From contig JADJWX010000001.1 of assembly GCA_016716135.1 (NCBI GenBank), positions 1-64,000 on the forward strand: DNA of 64,000 bases. Reading direction: 5' to 3'. A program made the position numbers and the translations under genes. This DNA comes from Lewinellaceae bacterium. GTDB lineage: Bacteria > Bacteroidota > Bacteroidia > Chitinophagales > Saprospiraceae. The notes under the pieces are model-generated. The model searched no databases, was not told where the DNA came from, and worked only from the letters and a program-made list of their open reading frames with translations. This document shows, piece by piece, positions 16,723 to 24,135 of this stretch (position 1 is the first letter of the stretch; each line of letters begins with the position of its first letter).

Positions 16723-17856
16723 CTAAACTGCGGGCTCCCGCTCAAAAGGTGGCAAGAGCAAATCGGGCGATTCCTGGTAACAGCGAAACATATCGGCTAT
16801 AAAATGCAGGCGGTCGTGCAGGTCGGCCCAGTCTGTTGCACCGGTATCGCGCAGGCTGTCGGTAGTTGGGTCAACTTTTTTTAACATAGCGAGCAGGTCA
16901 GGATTGGCCAACGTACGCAGATCAGCCGGGAAATGCGCCTGCAAGTCTGCCCCGAGGTGCAGGTGTACATTTTCAGGCAGGCCGAGTTCCATCAGGTGCG
17001 CGCTGAGAAACAAGCGGATATTTCGCCGGGCTTCCCGGGCAAATTTTTCAATGGCCAAATCCAGCGGCGTGGGCATCTTGAAAATGGCGCTGAACAACCG
17101 GCCCACTTCCAGTATCCAATACCTGTTTGGGAAAAGCGCCCGGAGCAGGTTTGTTTTGAACAGGGCCGGCTCAACCACCGAGGCTTCCAGCGCTTCGGCG
17201 ATTTCGGGTTGCAGGCGGGTTTGTTCGTGGAAGCCGATTTCAATGTTGGCCAGTAAAATCAGCTCGGCTTTTTGCTTTTTATCCGGTTCAAAAAAAGCCT
17301 GGTAATACCGCCGGAATGCCTGCTTCAGGTAGCGCTGGCCGTCGGGCGGGTCGCCGGCTTTGAGGCTGTCGCAAAACCGGGTGATTCGCGTTTCGTCGTA
17401 GTGTTGGTCTATTCCGCAGCCCGCTAAAAACCGGGCAAACTCCCGGGCAATTTCCGCGTACACTTTCCGGTTGCCGCGGGCAACGGCGGCACTGGCGCGG
17501 TCCATGGCGGCCTTGGGGTCTGCGGTAGTCCAAACCAGCCGGATGATGGCTGTTTTATCCATTTTAGCGCCCTTGGCGAGCGCGCCTTTTGCGATGTCGT
17601 AAATGATCTGTGCGAGCCCGGGCGCGGCAGCCAGTTTGCCTTCCAGCGCCCGGATGAGGTCTTCGTTGCGAATGGTTTGGCCCGCCTGCCTGGATGCCCA
17701 GGTGGCAAACGTACACCAGTTGGCGCACCCGCCCAGACGGGTTGTGAGCACCCGGGAGAGCTCGTAATAACTTTGGGTAATTTGAAAATTCCGGTCTGCC
17801 GGGTCAGGCATTGCCGCAATCCGGTCCACGGCTTCAAGTGTGGTCAGCGTGTGCAT
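16723..17856 (-). CDS. conserved-looking hypothetical protein, family not recognised
   Basis: 377 residues, predicted soluble and almost entirely helical, no signal peptide. Distinctive N-terminal motif GGCANWCTFATWASRQAGQT with two Cys and two Trp, then SAAVARGNRKVYAEIAREFA, GDPPDGQRYLKQAFRRYYQA, LILLANIEIGFHEQTRLQPE with a His/Glu arrangement, and a helical C-terminus (LFLSAHLMELGLPENVHLHL). The repeated NIEIGFHEQ and DLHDRLHFIADMFRCYQ helices with acidic/His residues could bind a metal, but no known site is recognised. It is the last gene of a leftward run (VOC, GNAT, PqqB-like lipoprotein, this gene) with a 36-base gap to the previous one, which suggests co-transcription. Confidence 0.6.
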   Translation of the reverse strand: MHTLTTLEAVDRIAAMPDPADRNFQITQSYYELSRVLTTRLGGCANWCTFATWASRQAGQTIRNEDLIRALEGKLAAAPGLAQIIYDIAKGALAKGAKMDKTAIIRLVWTTADPKAAMDRASAAVARGNRKVYAEIAREFARFLAGCGIDQHYDETRITRFCDSLKAGDPPDGQRYLKQAFRRYYQAFFEPDKKQKAELILLANIEIGFHEQTRLQPEIAEALEASVVEPALFKTNLLRALFPNRYWILEVGRLFSAIFKMPTPLDLAIEKFAREARRNIRLFLSAHLMELGLPENVHLHLGADLQAHFPADLRTLANPDLLAMLKKVDPTTDSLRDTGATDWADLHDRLHFIADMFRCYQESPDLLLPPFEREPAV

Positions 17857-17892
17857 ACACTGAAATGTTTTGTCAAAAAACTATGGTAGTCC

Positions 17893-18819
17893 CTAAAAAA
17901 CAAAAACCTGCCCTTCCCGGGCAATGCGGAAGCCAGCCTGCTCAACTTTTTTAATTTCTTCAAAATCCCAGAGCATCGGGTTGGTGTGGTTGAAATGGAT
18001 AAAGTGCACGCGGGCTTTTTCAGCGTCCGTCAATTGCCCGAACAACTGCATGGATTCCTCCATGAACGGGTGCGGAATTTCGGCCATATCGCGGGCGAGT
18101 TCGCCGTTTTTGTAAAATGTCGCGTCGAGGTAGGCGGCATCAGCCGATTGGATTTCCCGCACAATGTCGCGGTTCCATTTTTCCCATTTATCAATATCGG
18201 GAATGAACAGTACCGTTTGCTCCTGCACGGTAATCCGGTAGCCGGCAGTTTCGGAAAACTCGTCGCGGTGCGGCACTGTGAAGGGCGTGACCCGGATGTC
18301 CGGCGCCAGTTGGATCGCCGAGTCGGCCTGCAAGGGCCGGATCGAAATGTTTTTCAGGGCTACCAGCTGGCTCCAGGGGCCGTTGTTTTCCAGGAAATAC
18401 TGCATGCGCGGCAAAGCAAACACCGGCACAGCATTGGCGCCCTGGGCTTCACGGCCGAGGTACATCAGGCCGGTATAGTGCCCGATGTGGGCATGGGTGA
18501 GGAAAATGCCGTCGGGCGCGCTTTTTTCCGGCATGCCGGCCGCTTTGCGCAGGCGCTCCCACTGGTCGGTGTAATCGGGTGTAGCCTCAAACATCCAGCA
18601 TTTCCCGCTACGGCGATCCACGAGTGCCAGGCAGGTGGGGGTGCGCTTGGGGCGCTGTCCGGACCAGTACAGTTGGCAGCAGGTTTTGCTGCAATTGACG
18701 TGCGGATAGCCGCCGTCCTGCGCCACGCCAAGCACGAGCAGGGAAACGTCGGGAAGTGTTTCCGGTGTGTTGGATTGGCAAGCGGAGAGCAGGGTCAGGA
18801 AGAGTAAAAAACGAAGCAT
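17893..18819 (-). CDS. PqqB-like metallo-beta-lactamase-fold lipoprotein
   Basis: 308 residues. A lipoprotein signal is present (LRFLLFLTLLSAC, Cys 14). The rest is a metallo-beta-lactamase fold close to PqqB: LLVLGVAQDGGYPHVNCSKT with CC, IFLTHAHIGHYTGLMYLGRE carrying the HxHxGH-type metal motif (Asp of the common HxHxDH is replaced by Gly/His context as in PqqB), VTPFTVPHRDEFSETAGY, LFIPDIDKWEKW and VHFIHFNHTNPML. PqqB itself acts in pyrroloquinoline quinone synthesis, but no pqqA/C/D/E neighbours are present and a membrane-attached location does not fit, so a different hydrolase role is likely. Spaced 30 bases from the upstream GNAT gene. Confidence 0.75.
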   Translation of the reverse strand: MLRFLLFLTLLSACQSNTPETLPDVSLLVLGVAQDGGYPHVNCSKTCCQLYWSGQRPKRTPTCLALVDRRSGKCWMFEATPDYTDQWERLRKAAGMPEKSAPDGIFLTHAHIGHYTGLMYLGREAQGANAVPVFALPRMQYFLENNGPWSQLVALKNISIRPLQADSAIQLAPDIRVTPFTVPHRDEFSETAGYRITVQEQTVLFIPDIDKWEKWNRDIVREIQSADAAYLDATFYKNGELARDMAEIPHPFMEESMQLFGQLTDAEKARVHFIHFNHTNPMLWDFEEIKKVEQAGFRIAREGQVFVF

Positions 18820-18849
18820 TGGATTCAGCGGTGTAAATTGCCAACCAAG

Positions 18850-19347
18850 TTACAACAGCTTCCCGTAAAATAGTCCGCAGCTGGTATGCCCGGTATTGCC
18901 CATGGGGCCGGGGAGCGGTTCAAATTCCAGGCGTTTGTACAGTCGGTTGGCCTCCTGCATGGCAGCAATCGTTTCGAGGTACATGTAGCGGAAGCCGCGG
19001 CCGCGGGCTTCTGCCTCTAAAATTGCCACCAGTTTGCGGCCCATACCCTGGCCGCGGGCTTCCGGAAAAAAGTACATTTTTTTTAATTCGCAGGTGTCCG
19101 CATCGCCGCCGCGCAGCGGGGCAATGCCGCCGCAGCCGATAATTTCTCCGCCGGGTGTTTCCAATACTAAAAAATACGCGCGCGGATGGTCATAGGCTTC
19201 AAACATGGCATCGACCTCGGCATCCTGGATGGAATAGCCTTCCCCCACGGCGCCGTATTCGGTCATCACGGTGCGGATAATGTGCGCCACGCGGGCGTTG
19301 TCTTCCGGGCGAATGGGGCGGAACCGGAGTGTTAATTCAGTTGGCAT
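18850..19347 (-). CDS. GNAT-family N-acetyltransferase
   Basis: Start ATG 19347 (MPTELTLRFRPIRPEDNARV) gives 165 residues. The acetyl-CoA-binding motif A is clear (KKMYFFPEARGQGMGRKLVA with the R/Q-x-x-G-x-G/A signature) and motif B follows (GFRYMYLETIAAMQEANRLY, KRLEFEPLP). GNAT enzymes transfer an acetyl group to an amine; the substrate is unknown. Part of the leftward run 20095-16723. Confidence 0.85.
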   Translation of the reverse strand: MPTELTLRFRPIRPEDNARVAHIIRTVMTEYGAVGEGYSIQDAEVDAMFEAYDHPRAYFLVLETPGGEIIGCGGIAPLRGGDADTCELKKMYFFPEARGQGMGRKLVAILEAEARGRGFRYMYLETIAAMQEANRLYKRLEFEPLPGPMGNTGHTSCGLFYGKLL

Positions 19348-19453
19348 AACTGTGCGAAGATACTGTGCCGGGTTAATTTTTATTCTTGCCAAATACGTGG
19401 ATGACCGTTTCCGTCAGCCCTTTTTTCGTCAGGTAATCGAGCAGCTTTCCCGA

Positions 19454-20095
19454 CTACCTGTAAACAAACCTTTTCCCGGCGTCGTTTTCAAATGCCACCG
19501 CCATGGGCAGGATCACTGCGGGCGCATCGGTCATGTACCAGGTCCGGCCTTCCGGCACTACAATAAAGAGCCCGGCATCCGTCCCCAATGCAGAGAAATT
19601 CGGCCCGGGACGGCTTTTTTCAAAAGGTAAAACCGCATAGCTGCGGGCGGCTTGGGCATTCCAGGCCAGGACATCCCGGGTGACGATCCCGACTTCAGAA
19701 ATCGACAGCATGGCATCCGGGCCGAAGGCGGTATCCGACGCATTGTGCAAGTCGCGCCGGGCGATAAACTCCACGATATTTCCTGCCGGATCGAGAAAGT
19801 AGGTGGCTTCGGCATTCCAACTGGAAAAGTCGATCAGGGTGTTGCCTTTTTCGTCGGCAACCAGGTCGATGCCCCGGGTTTCCAGCCAGTGCATGGCCTC
19901 CCGGATTTGGTTGCAGGGGATGTTGCAGGCGAAATGATAGATGCCGTTGATGGCCGGATTTTCTTTAAAAATCAGGGTAGACGCGCCGACCTGGCATTGT
20001 GCTTCGCCGGTTCGGGGCAGGCCGAGGGTGTTTTGGTAGAAATCCAGGACCTCGGGGAGTTTGTTGGTGTGGAGGGTTAGGGTATGGATTTGCAT
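19454..20095 (-). CDS. VOC (glyoxalase/bleomycin-resistance) superfamily protein
   Basis: Start ATG 20095 (MQIHTLTLHTNKLPEVLDFY) gives 213 residues. The first half is a typical VOC beta-alpha-beta-beta-beta module (YQNTLGLPRTG, INGIYHFACNIPCNQIREAM, ATYFLDPAGNIVEFIAR with the metal-ligand Glu), and the second half is a degenerate second module (ISEVGIVTRDVLAWNAQ, GLFIVVPEGRTWY). Possible lyase, dioxygenase or binding protein; the substrate is unknown. First gene of the leftward run. Confidence 0.8.
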   Translation of the reverse strand: MQIHTLTLHTNKLPEVLDFYQNTLGLPRTGEAQCQVGASTLIFKENPAINGIYHFACNIPCNQIREAMHWLETRGIDLVADEKGNTLIDFSSWNAEATYFLDPAGNIVEFIARRDLHNASDTAFGPDAMLSISEVGIVTRDVLAWNAQAARSYAVLPFEKSRPGPNFSALGTDAGLFIVVPEGRTWYMTDAPAVILPMAVAFENDAGKRFVYR

Positions 20096-20517
20096 GACGG
20101 GTAGTATATTGATCGTTCCTAAGATAATAATTACTTTGCAAAACAATCCGTAGCCCTATGCTTCCAAAGGATATCCAGCTTTCCGTCGAATTTGGCGTCA
20201 GTGTCGTGCAGGACTTTGTCACTGCCGCCTATGTTTTTAAATCCGCCTCTGCAGGAAACCTTGCATTTTTATCCTGTGGTGTTTCCAAATTGAAAAAGTT
20301 CATCCATGTGGTGTTCCAAATTTAAAAGTTCTCTATGCCTTCTTCGAAGCAGCCATCTTGAGAATCCAATGCCTAAAAGCCTTCATCTTGCTTTTTAAAA
20401 ATAAATAAATTTCTCGCTCAATCCTTGGATTCCGACGCCTACCTCTCCAAATACACCCGGGAATACATTTTAAAAAACATGCTGGCGCCGCTGGAGGCGG
20501 GGAATGAAAAACGAAAT
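20096..20517. other. intergenic region with gene relics
   Basis: No intact gene of normal size. A 55-codon plus-strand frame (20158-20325, MLPKDIQLSVEFGVSVVQDF) could be a tiny gene or the start of a broken one. A second coding-like plus-strand stretch near 20428-20535 (LDSDAYLSKYTREYILKNML) has no start and looks like the end of a lost gene. The region lies between the VOC gene and the toxin-antitoxin pair, which is a common scar site. Confidence 0.35.
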
Positions 20518-20817
20518 TCAAAGATTTTCGGGTAGATCGGGATTTTGCCGGTTATCCCAAAAATGGAGCAATTGGACTTGAGTTTCCGAAATGCGATAGA
20601 GCAATGATGTCTGTTCCGAAATTACGGCTTTCCGGATATCCGGCCGCATGGAACTGGCAGGATAGGCCATTGGAAATGCAGTGATAATTTCCACTACCGC
20701 ATCGGTTTTGTCCAGCATTGCCAATGCCGCATCGGTACCAAAATGTGATTCAATAAATGCCAGCAATTCAGCATATTCCTCTTTCGCTGCAGGCGACCAA
20801 ACTACCGGCAAATTCAC
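20518..20817 (-). CDS. RelE/ParE-family toxin
   Basis: 99 residues with the RelE/ParE fold pattern: VVWSPAAKEEYAELLAFIES at the N-terminus, MAYPASSMRPDIRKAVISEQTS in the middle and LLYRISETQVQLLHFWDNRQNP at the end, the last being the typical strand-strand-Asp-Asn-Arg ending. Members inhibit gyrase (ParE) or cut ribosome-bound mRNA (RelE); the sequence alone does not decide which. It overlaps the antitoxin gene by four bases (ATGA), antitoxin first, the usual type II order. Confidence 0.8.
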   Translation of the reverse strand: MNLPVVWSPAAKEEYAELLAFIESHFGTDAALAMLDKTDAVVEIITAFPMAYPASSMRPDIRKAVISEQTSLLYRISETQVQLLHFWDNRQNPDLPENL

Positions 20818-21050
20818 GACTTATATTTTTTCCGGAATTCCTGCATAACTGATTCATGCGGGATGCCTTCACCGGCTTCCAATTCCCGAATCGACTGTTC
20901 AATACGTTCTTTTTGCGCTTTCGAAAGTTCGTTCCAAAAATCCAGCTCAGCATGCAGCAATGCTTCGATCAGGCGAATCAAATGCTCGTCGTTGAGCTCA
21001 ACGAGCGCATCAATGATTTTCAACTTGCGGCTTTCCAAACTGGTGGTCAT
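20814..21050 (-). CDS. antitoxin of type II toxin-antitoxin pair
   Basis: 78 residues, all helical and strongly acidic (DALVELNDEHLIRLIEALLH, RIEQSIRELEAGEGIPHESV, MQEFRKKYKS). The last part, GEGIPHESVMQEFRKKY, is the toxin-binding segment common to the putative addiction-module component family paired with ParE/RelE toxins. Its stop overlaps the toxin start, so translation is coupled. It should neutralise the toxin and probably autoregulates the operon, although no DNA-binding motif is obvious. Confidence 0.75.
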   Translation of the reverse strand: MTTSLESRKLKIIDALVELNDEHLIRLIEALLHAELDFWNELSKAQKERIEQSIRELEAGEGIPHESVMQEFRKKYKS

Positions 21051-21159
21051 AATTTGCGATTTTTGTCTCTTATCTGTTCAATAAATCTATACATTCCCAA
21101 AACTGAATGATAAAAATAGGGCTGTTTTGTCACAATGCAATCATTGACCTTTGAGAAAT

Positions 21160-21206
21160 AAAACCAGCCACCCCGGAAACAATTCTTCCACAGGGCGGCT
21201 GGTTTT
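21160..21206 (-). terminator. intrinsic terminator of clpB
   Basis: AAAACCAGCC pairs with GGCTGGTTTT across a 27-base loop; on the minus strand the stem ends in TTTTATTT. It lies 30 bases past the clpB stop. The symmetric A/T flanks could also work from the other side, but no rightward gene ends here. Confidence 0.65.
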
Positions 21207-21236
21207 AATTTTTTTCCCGCCGACGAACCGTCAGCC

Positions 21237-23888
21237 TTACACCTCGGCCAATTTCTTCGTTACCACTTCCTTCCCGTTCATCATCGACTTGCGGCCGAAC
21301 AACAGGCCTCCGCCGTCGGCATCCACCAGCACGGTGTCGCCTTTGACGTAGTCGCCGGCCAGCACGTGTTTGGCCATTTCATTGACCAGTTCGCGTTGCA
21401 GGGTGCGCTTGAGCGGCCGCGCGCCGAACTGCGGGTCGAAGCCCTGGTCGACGAGTTGTTTGGCGGCCGCATCGGTGAGCTCCAGCTGGAGTTCCTGGCG
21501 GTCGAGCAGTTCGCGGATGTCGCCGAGCAGAATATCGAGAATGAGCTCCATCTGATTTTTCTGCAAGGGGTGAAACACGATCACTTCGTCGATACGGTTG
21601 AGAAACTCGGGCCGCAGGTTTTCCTTCAGAGCGCCCATCACCTCGTTTTTGGCCGTGTCGAGCAACTCGTGCCGGCGGTTTTCGGGCATATCCTGGTAAT
21701 CCTCAAAAACTTCCATAATGCGGTCACTGGCCAGGTTGGACGTCATGATGATGATGGTGTTTTTGAAGTTTGCATGGCGGCCTTTGTTGTCGGTTAATTG
21801 CCCGTCGTCGAGCACCTGGAGCAGGATGTTGAACACGTCCGGGTGTGCTTTTTCGATCTCGTCGAGCAGCACGATGGTGTAGGGCCGGCGGCGTACGGCT
21901 TCGGTCAGCTGGCCGCCTTCGTCGTAGCCCACGTAGCCCGGGGGCGCCCCCACCAGCCGGCTTACCGAGTGTCGCTCCTGGTATTCCGACATGTCGATGC
22001 GGGTGATCGCTTTTTCGTCGTCGAACAACACCTCGGCCAGGGCCTTGGCGAGCTCGGTTTTACCCACGCCCGTCGGACCGCAAAAAATGAAGGAACCGAT
22101 GGGTTTGTCGACATCACTCAGCCCGGCGCGGTTGCGGCGGATGGCATCGGACACCGCCTCCACGGCTTCGTCTTGCCCGATCACGCGCTTGTGCAGTTCC
22201 GCTTCGAGATGCAGCAGGCGTTCGCGCTCCGACTGCATCATTTTCGAGACCGGGATGCCCGTCCAGCGGGCTACCACTTCGGCAATATCGTTGGCCGTCA
22301 CGGTTTGCGTGGTCATGCGGTTTTCGGGCGCCAGTTCGGCGAGTTTTTCCTCGGCAGCGCGCAGCATGGCTTCCTGTGCCGGTATGTCGTTGAACTTCAG
22401 TTTGGAGGCCTGTTCAAAGTTGCCTTCGCGTTCGGCCCGCTGGTACTGGAGTTCCAGTTCTTCCATCTTGAGTTTGCAATTCTGGATGGCCTCCACAATC
22501 TCTTTTTCGCTCTGCCATTTGCCGCGCAGGGCATCCAGTTTTTCGCGCAGCTCGTCGATCTGCTTGTTCATGGCCGAAAGTTTGCGCTCGTCCTTTTCGC
22601 GTTTGATGGCTTCGCGCTCGATTTCCAGCTGGCGCAGTTTGCGGTCGAGTTCGTCCACTTCCTCCGGCACGGAGTTGAGTTCGAGGCGCAGTTTGGCGGC
22701 AGCCTCGTCCATGAGGTCGATAGCCTTGTCGGGCAGTTTGCGCTCGCTGATGTAGCGGTGCGAGAGCTCGGCGGCGGCAATCACCGCCTCGTCGAGAATT
22801 TGAATTTTGTGGTAGTTCTCGTAGCGTTCGCGCAAGCCACGCAGGATGGAAATCGTGTCTTCCATGCCGGGCTCGTCCACGTACACCGATTGGAAGCGGC
22901 GTTCGAGTGCTTTGTCGCTTTCGAAAAATTTCTGGTACTCGTCGAGCGTGGTGGCGCCGATGGTGCGCAGTTCGCCCCGCGCGAGTGCCGGCTTCAGAAT
23001 GTTGGCGGCATCCATGGCGCCCTGGCCGCCGCCGGCCCCGATGAGGGTGTGAATTTCATCAATAAACAAAATCACCCGCTCGTCGGATTCGACCACTTCC
23101 TTGATCACGGCTTTGAGCCGCTCTTCAAATTCGCCCTTGTATTTGGCGCCGGCGATGAGCGCGGCCATATCGAGTGAAAAGATCTTTTTGGATTGCAGGT
23201 TTTCGGGCACGTCCTGCCGGTAAATCCGCCAGGCAATGCCTTCCACGATGGCCGTTTTACCCACGCCGGGGTCGCCGATGAGGATGGGGTTGTTCTTTTT
23301 GCGGCGGCTGAGAATGTGCAGCACGCGGCGGATTTCCTCGTCGCGGCCGATCACGGGGTCGAGTTTGCCCGATTCGGCCATTTCGTTGAGGTTGATCGCG
23401 TATTTCTGCAGGGCATTGTACACGTGCTCGGTGGTTTGGTCGGTCACCTTGCGGCCTTTGCGCAATTCGGTAACGGCCGCGCTCAGGGCTTCGAAGGTGC
23501 CGCCTTGTTCGCGCAGCATGCGGGCGGTTTTGTCGTTGCCTTTGGCAAGGCCGAGCAGCATGAGTTCCAGCGAGATGTACTCGTCGCCGTAGTCCTTGAG
23601 CAAGGTTTTCGCGGCAGCGATCGCCTTGTTGGCTTCGTTGGTGAGGTACTGCTTGTCGGCACCGGCTACTTTGGGGGTATCCCAGATCAGTTTGTCGAGG
23701 TCTTCCTCAAAGCGCGCCATGGAGACGCCGGCTTTTTTGAGCAAAAAATCGGTGACGGAATCGTCTACCTTGAGCATGCCCTTGAGCAGGTGCGCCGTAT
23801 CCACCGCCTGCTGTTCGTAGCCGGCGGCGATTTGTTGTGCCTGGAGGATGGCCTCCTGGGCTTTTATGGTGAAATTATCGTACGTCAT
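21237..23888 (-). CDS. clpB: ATP-dependent disaggregase ClpB
   Basis: Start ATG 23888 (MTYDNFTIKAQEAILQAQQI) gives 883 residues, the usual ClpB length. Order: Clp N-domain (~1-145), NBD1 with Walker A GDPGVGKT and Walker B ILFIDEIH, coiled-coil middle domain (~400-525; RKLRQLEIEREAIKREKDER), NBD2 with GPTGVGKTELAKAL and IVLLDEIEKAHPDV, and the C-terminal D2-small domain. The linker motif WTGIPVSKM is present. With DnaK it resolves aggregated proteins after heat stress. It stands alone, with its own terminator and with a long inverted repeat just upstream of the start codon that may be regulatory. Confidence 0.97.
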   Translation of the reverse strand: MTYDNFTIKAQEAILQAQQIAAGYEQQAVDTAHLLKGMLKVDDSVTDFLLKKAGVSMARFEEDLDKLIWDTPKVAGADKQYLTNEANKAIAAAKTLLKDYGDEYISLELMLLGLAKGNDKTARMLREQGGTFEALSAAVTELRKGRKVTDQTTEHVYNALQKYAINLNEMAESGKLDPVIGRDEEIRRVLHILSRRKKNNPILIGDPGVGKTAIVEGIAWRIYRQDVPENLQSKKIFSLDMAALIAGAKYKGEFEERLKAVIKEVVESDERVILFIDEIHTLIGAGGGQGAMDAANILKPALARGELRTIGATTLDEYQKFFESDKALERRFQSVYVDEPGMEDTISILRGLRERYENYHKIQILDEAVIAAAELSHRYISERKLPDKAIDLMDEAAAKLRLELNSVPEEVDELDRKLRQLEIEREAIKREKDERKLSAMNKQIDELREKLDALRGKWQSEKEIVEAIQNCKLKMEELELQYQRAEREGNFEQASKLKFNDIPAQEAMLRAAEEKLAELAPENRMTTQTVTANDIAEVVARWTGIPVSKMMQSERERLLHLEAELHKRVIGQDEAVEAVSDAIRRNRAGLSDVDKPIGSFIFCGPTGVGKTELAKALAEVLFDDEKAITRIDMSEYQERHSVSRLVGAPPGYVGYDEGGQLTEAVRRRPYTIVLLDEIEKAHPDVFNILLQVLDDGQLTDNKGRHANFKNTIIIMTSNLASDRIMEVFEDYQDMPENRRHELLDTAKNEVMGALKENLRPEFLNRIDEVIVFHPLQKNQMELILDILLGDIRELLDRQELQLELTDAAAKQLVDQGFDPQFGARPLKRTLQRELVNEMAKHVLAGDYVKGDTVLVDADGGGLLFGRKSMMNGKEVVTKKLAEV

Positions 23889-23899
23889 GAGTTTGGTAA

Positions 23900-23950
23900 G
23901 TGTTCGTTTGCGCGGCAAACAAAATAAGGGCCTGCCGGGCAAACGAACAC
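23900..23950. promoter_or_regulatory. 12-bp inverted repeat in the clpB leader
   Basis: GTGTTCGTTTGC at 23900-23911 is the exact complement of GCAAACGAACAC at 23939-23950, with 27 bases between. It begins 11 bases upstream of the clpB start codon. It is not the CIRCE element (TTAGCACTC-N9-GAGTGCTAA). It could be an operator or an mRNA thermometer-like hairpin; either is inference. Confidence 0.5.
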
Positions 23951-24135
23951 TGTGGTTTTAAACTTTAGGGAAAAGTGAATGAACTGGTTTGTGGTTTGGG
24001 TATATCAAATATATTTCCAGTTGGCTGGGCGGTGGTTTTTTCGGAAAAAATGGCGGGATAAACGAGGTTGCTGGTGTCAAATTGGCAAGAAAAATTGTGG
24101 CGGGTGGATATTTTGGCAGGTTTCTTAGGTACGTA

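Noticed and set aside
20428..20535. Coding-like stretch LDSDAYLSKYTREY as an independent gene
   Set aside because: No start codon and only ~35 codons; noted only as a possible relic within the intergenic entry.
21798..23927. Rightward frames of 459 and 244 codons opposite clpB
   Set aside because: Clear antisense shadows of the highly conserved clpB sequence (composition rich in Phe, His, Gly, Val); no family features.
23900..23950. CIRCE/HrcA operator before clpB
   Set aside because: Arms (GTGTTCGTTTGC) and spacing (27 bases) do not match TTAGCACTC-N9-GAGTGCTAA.
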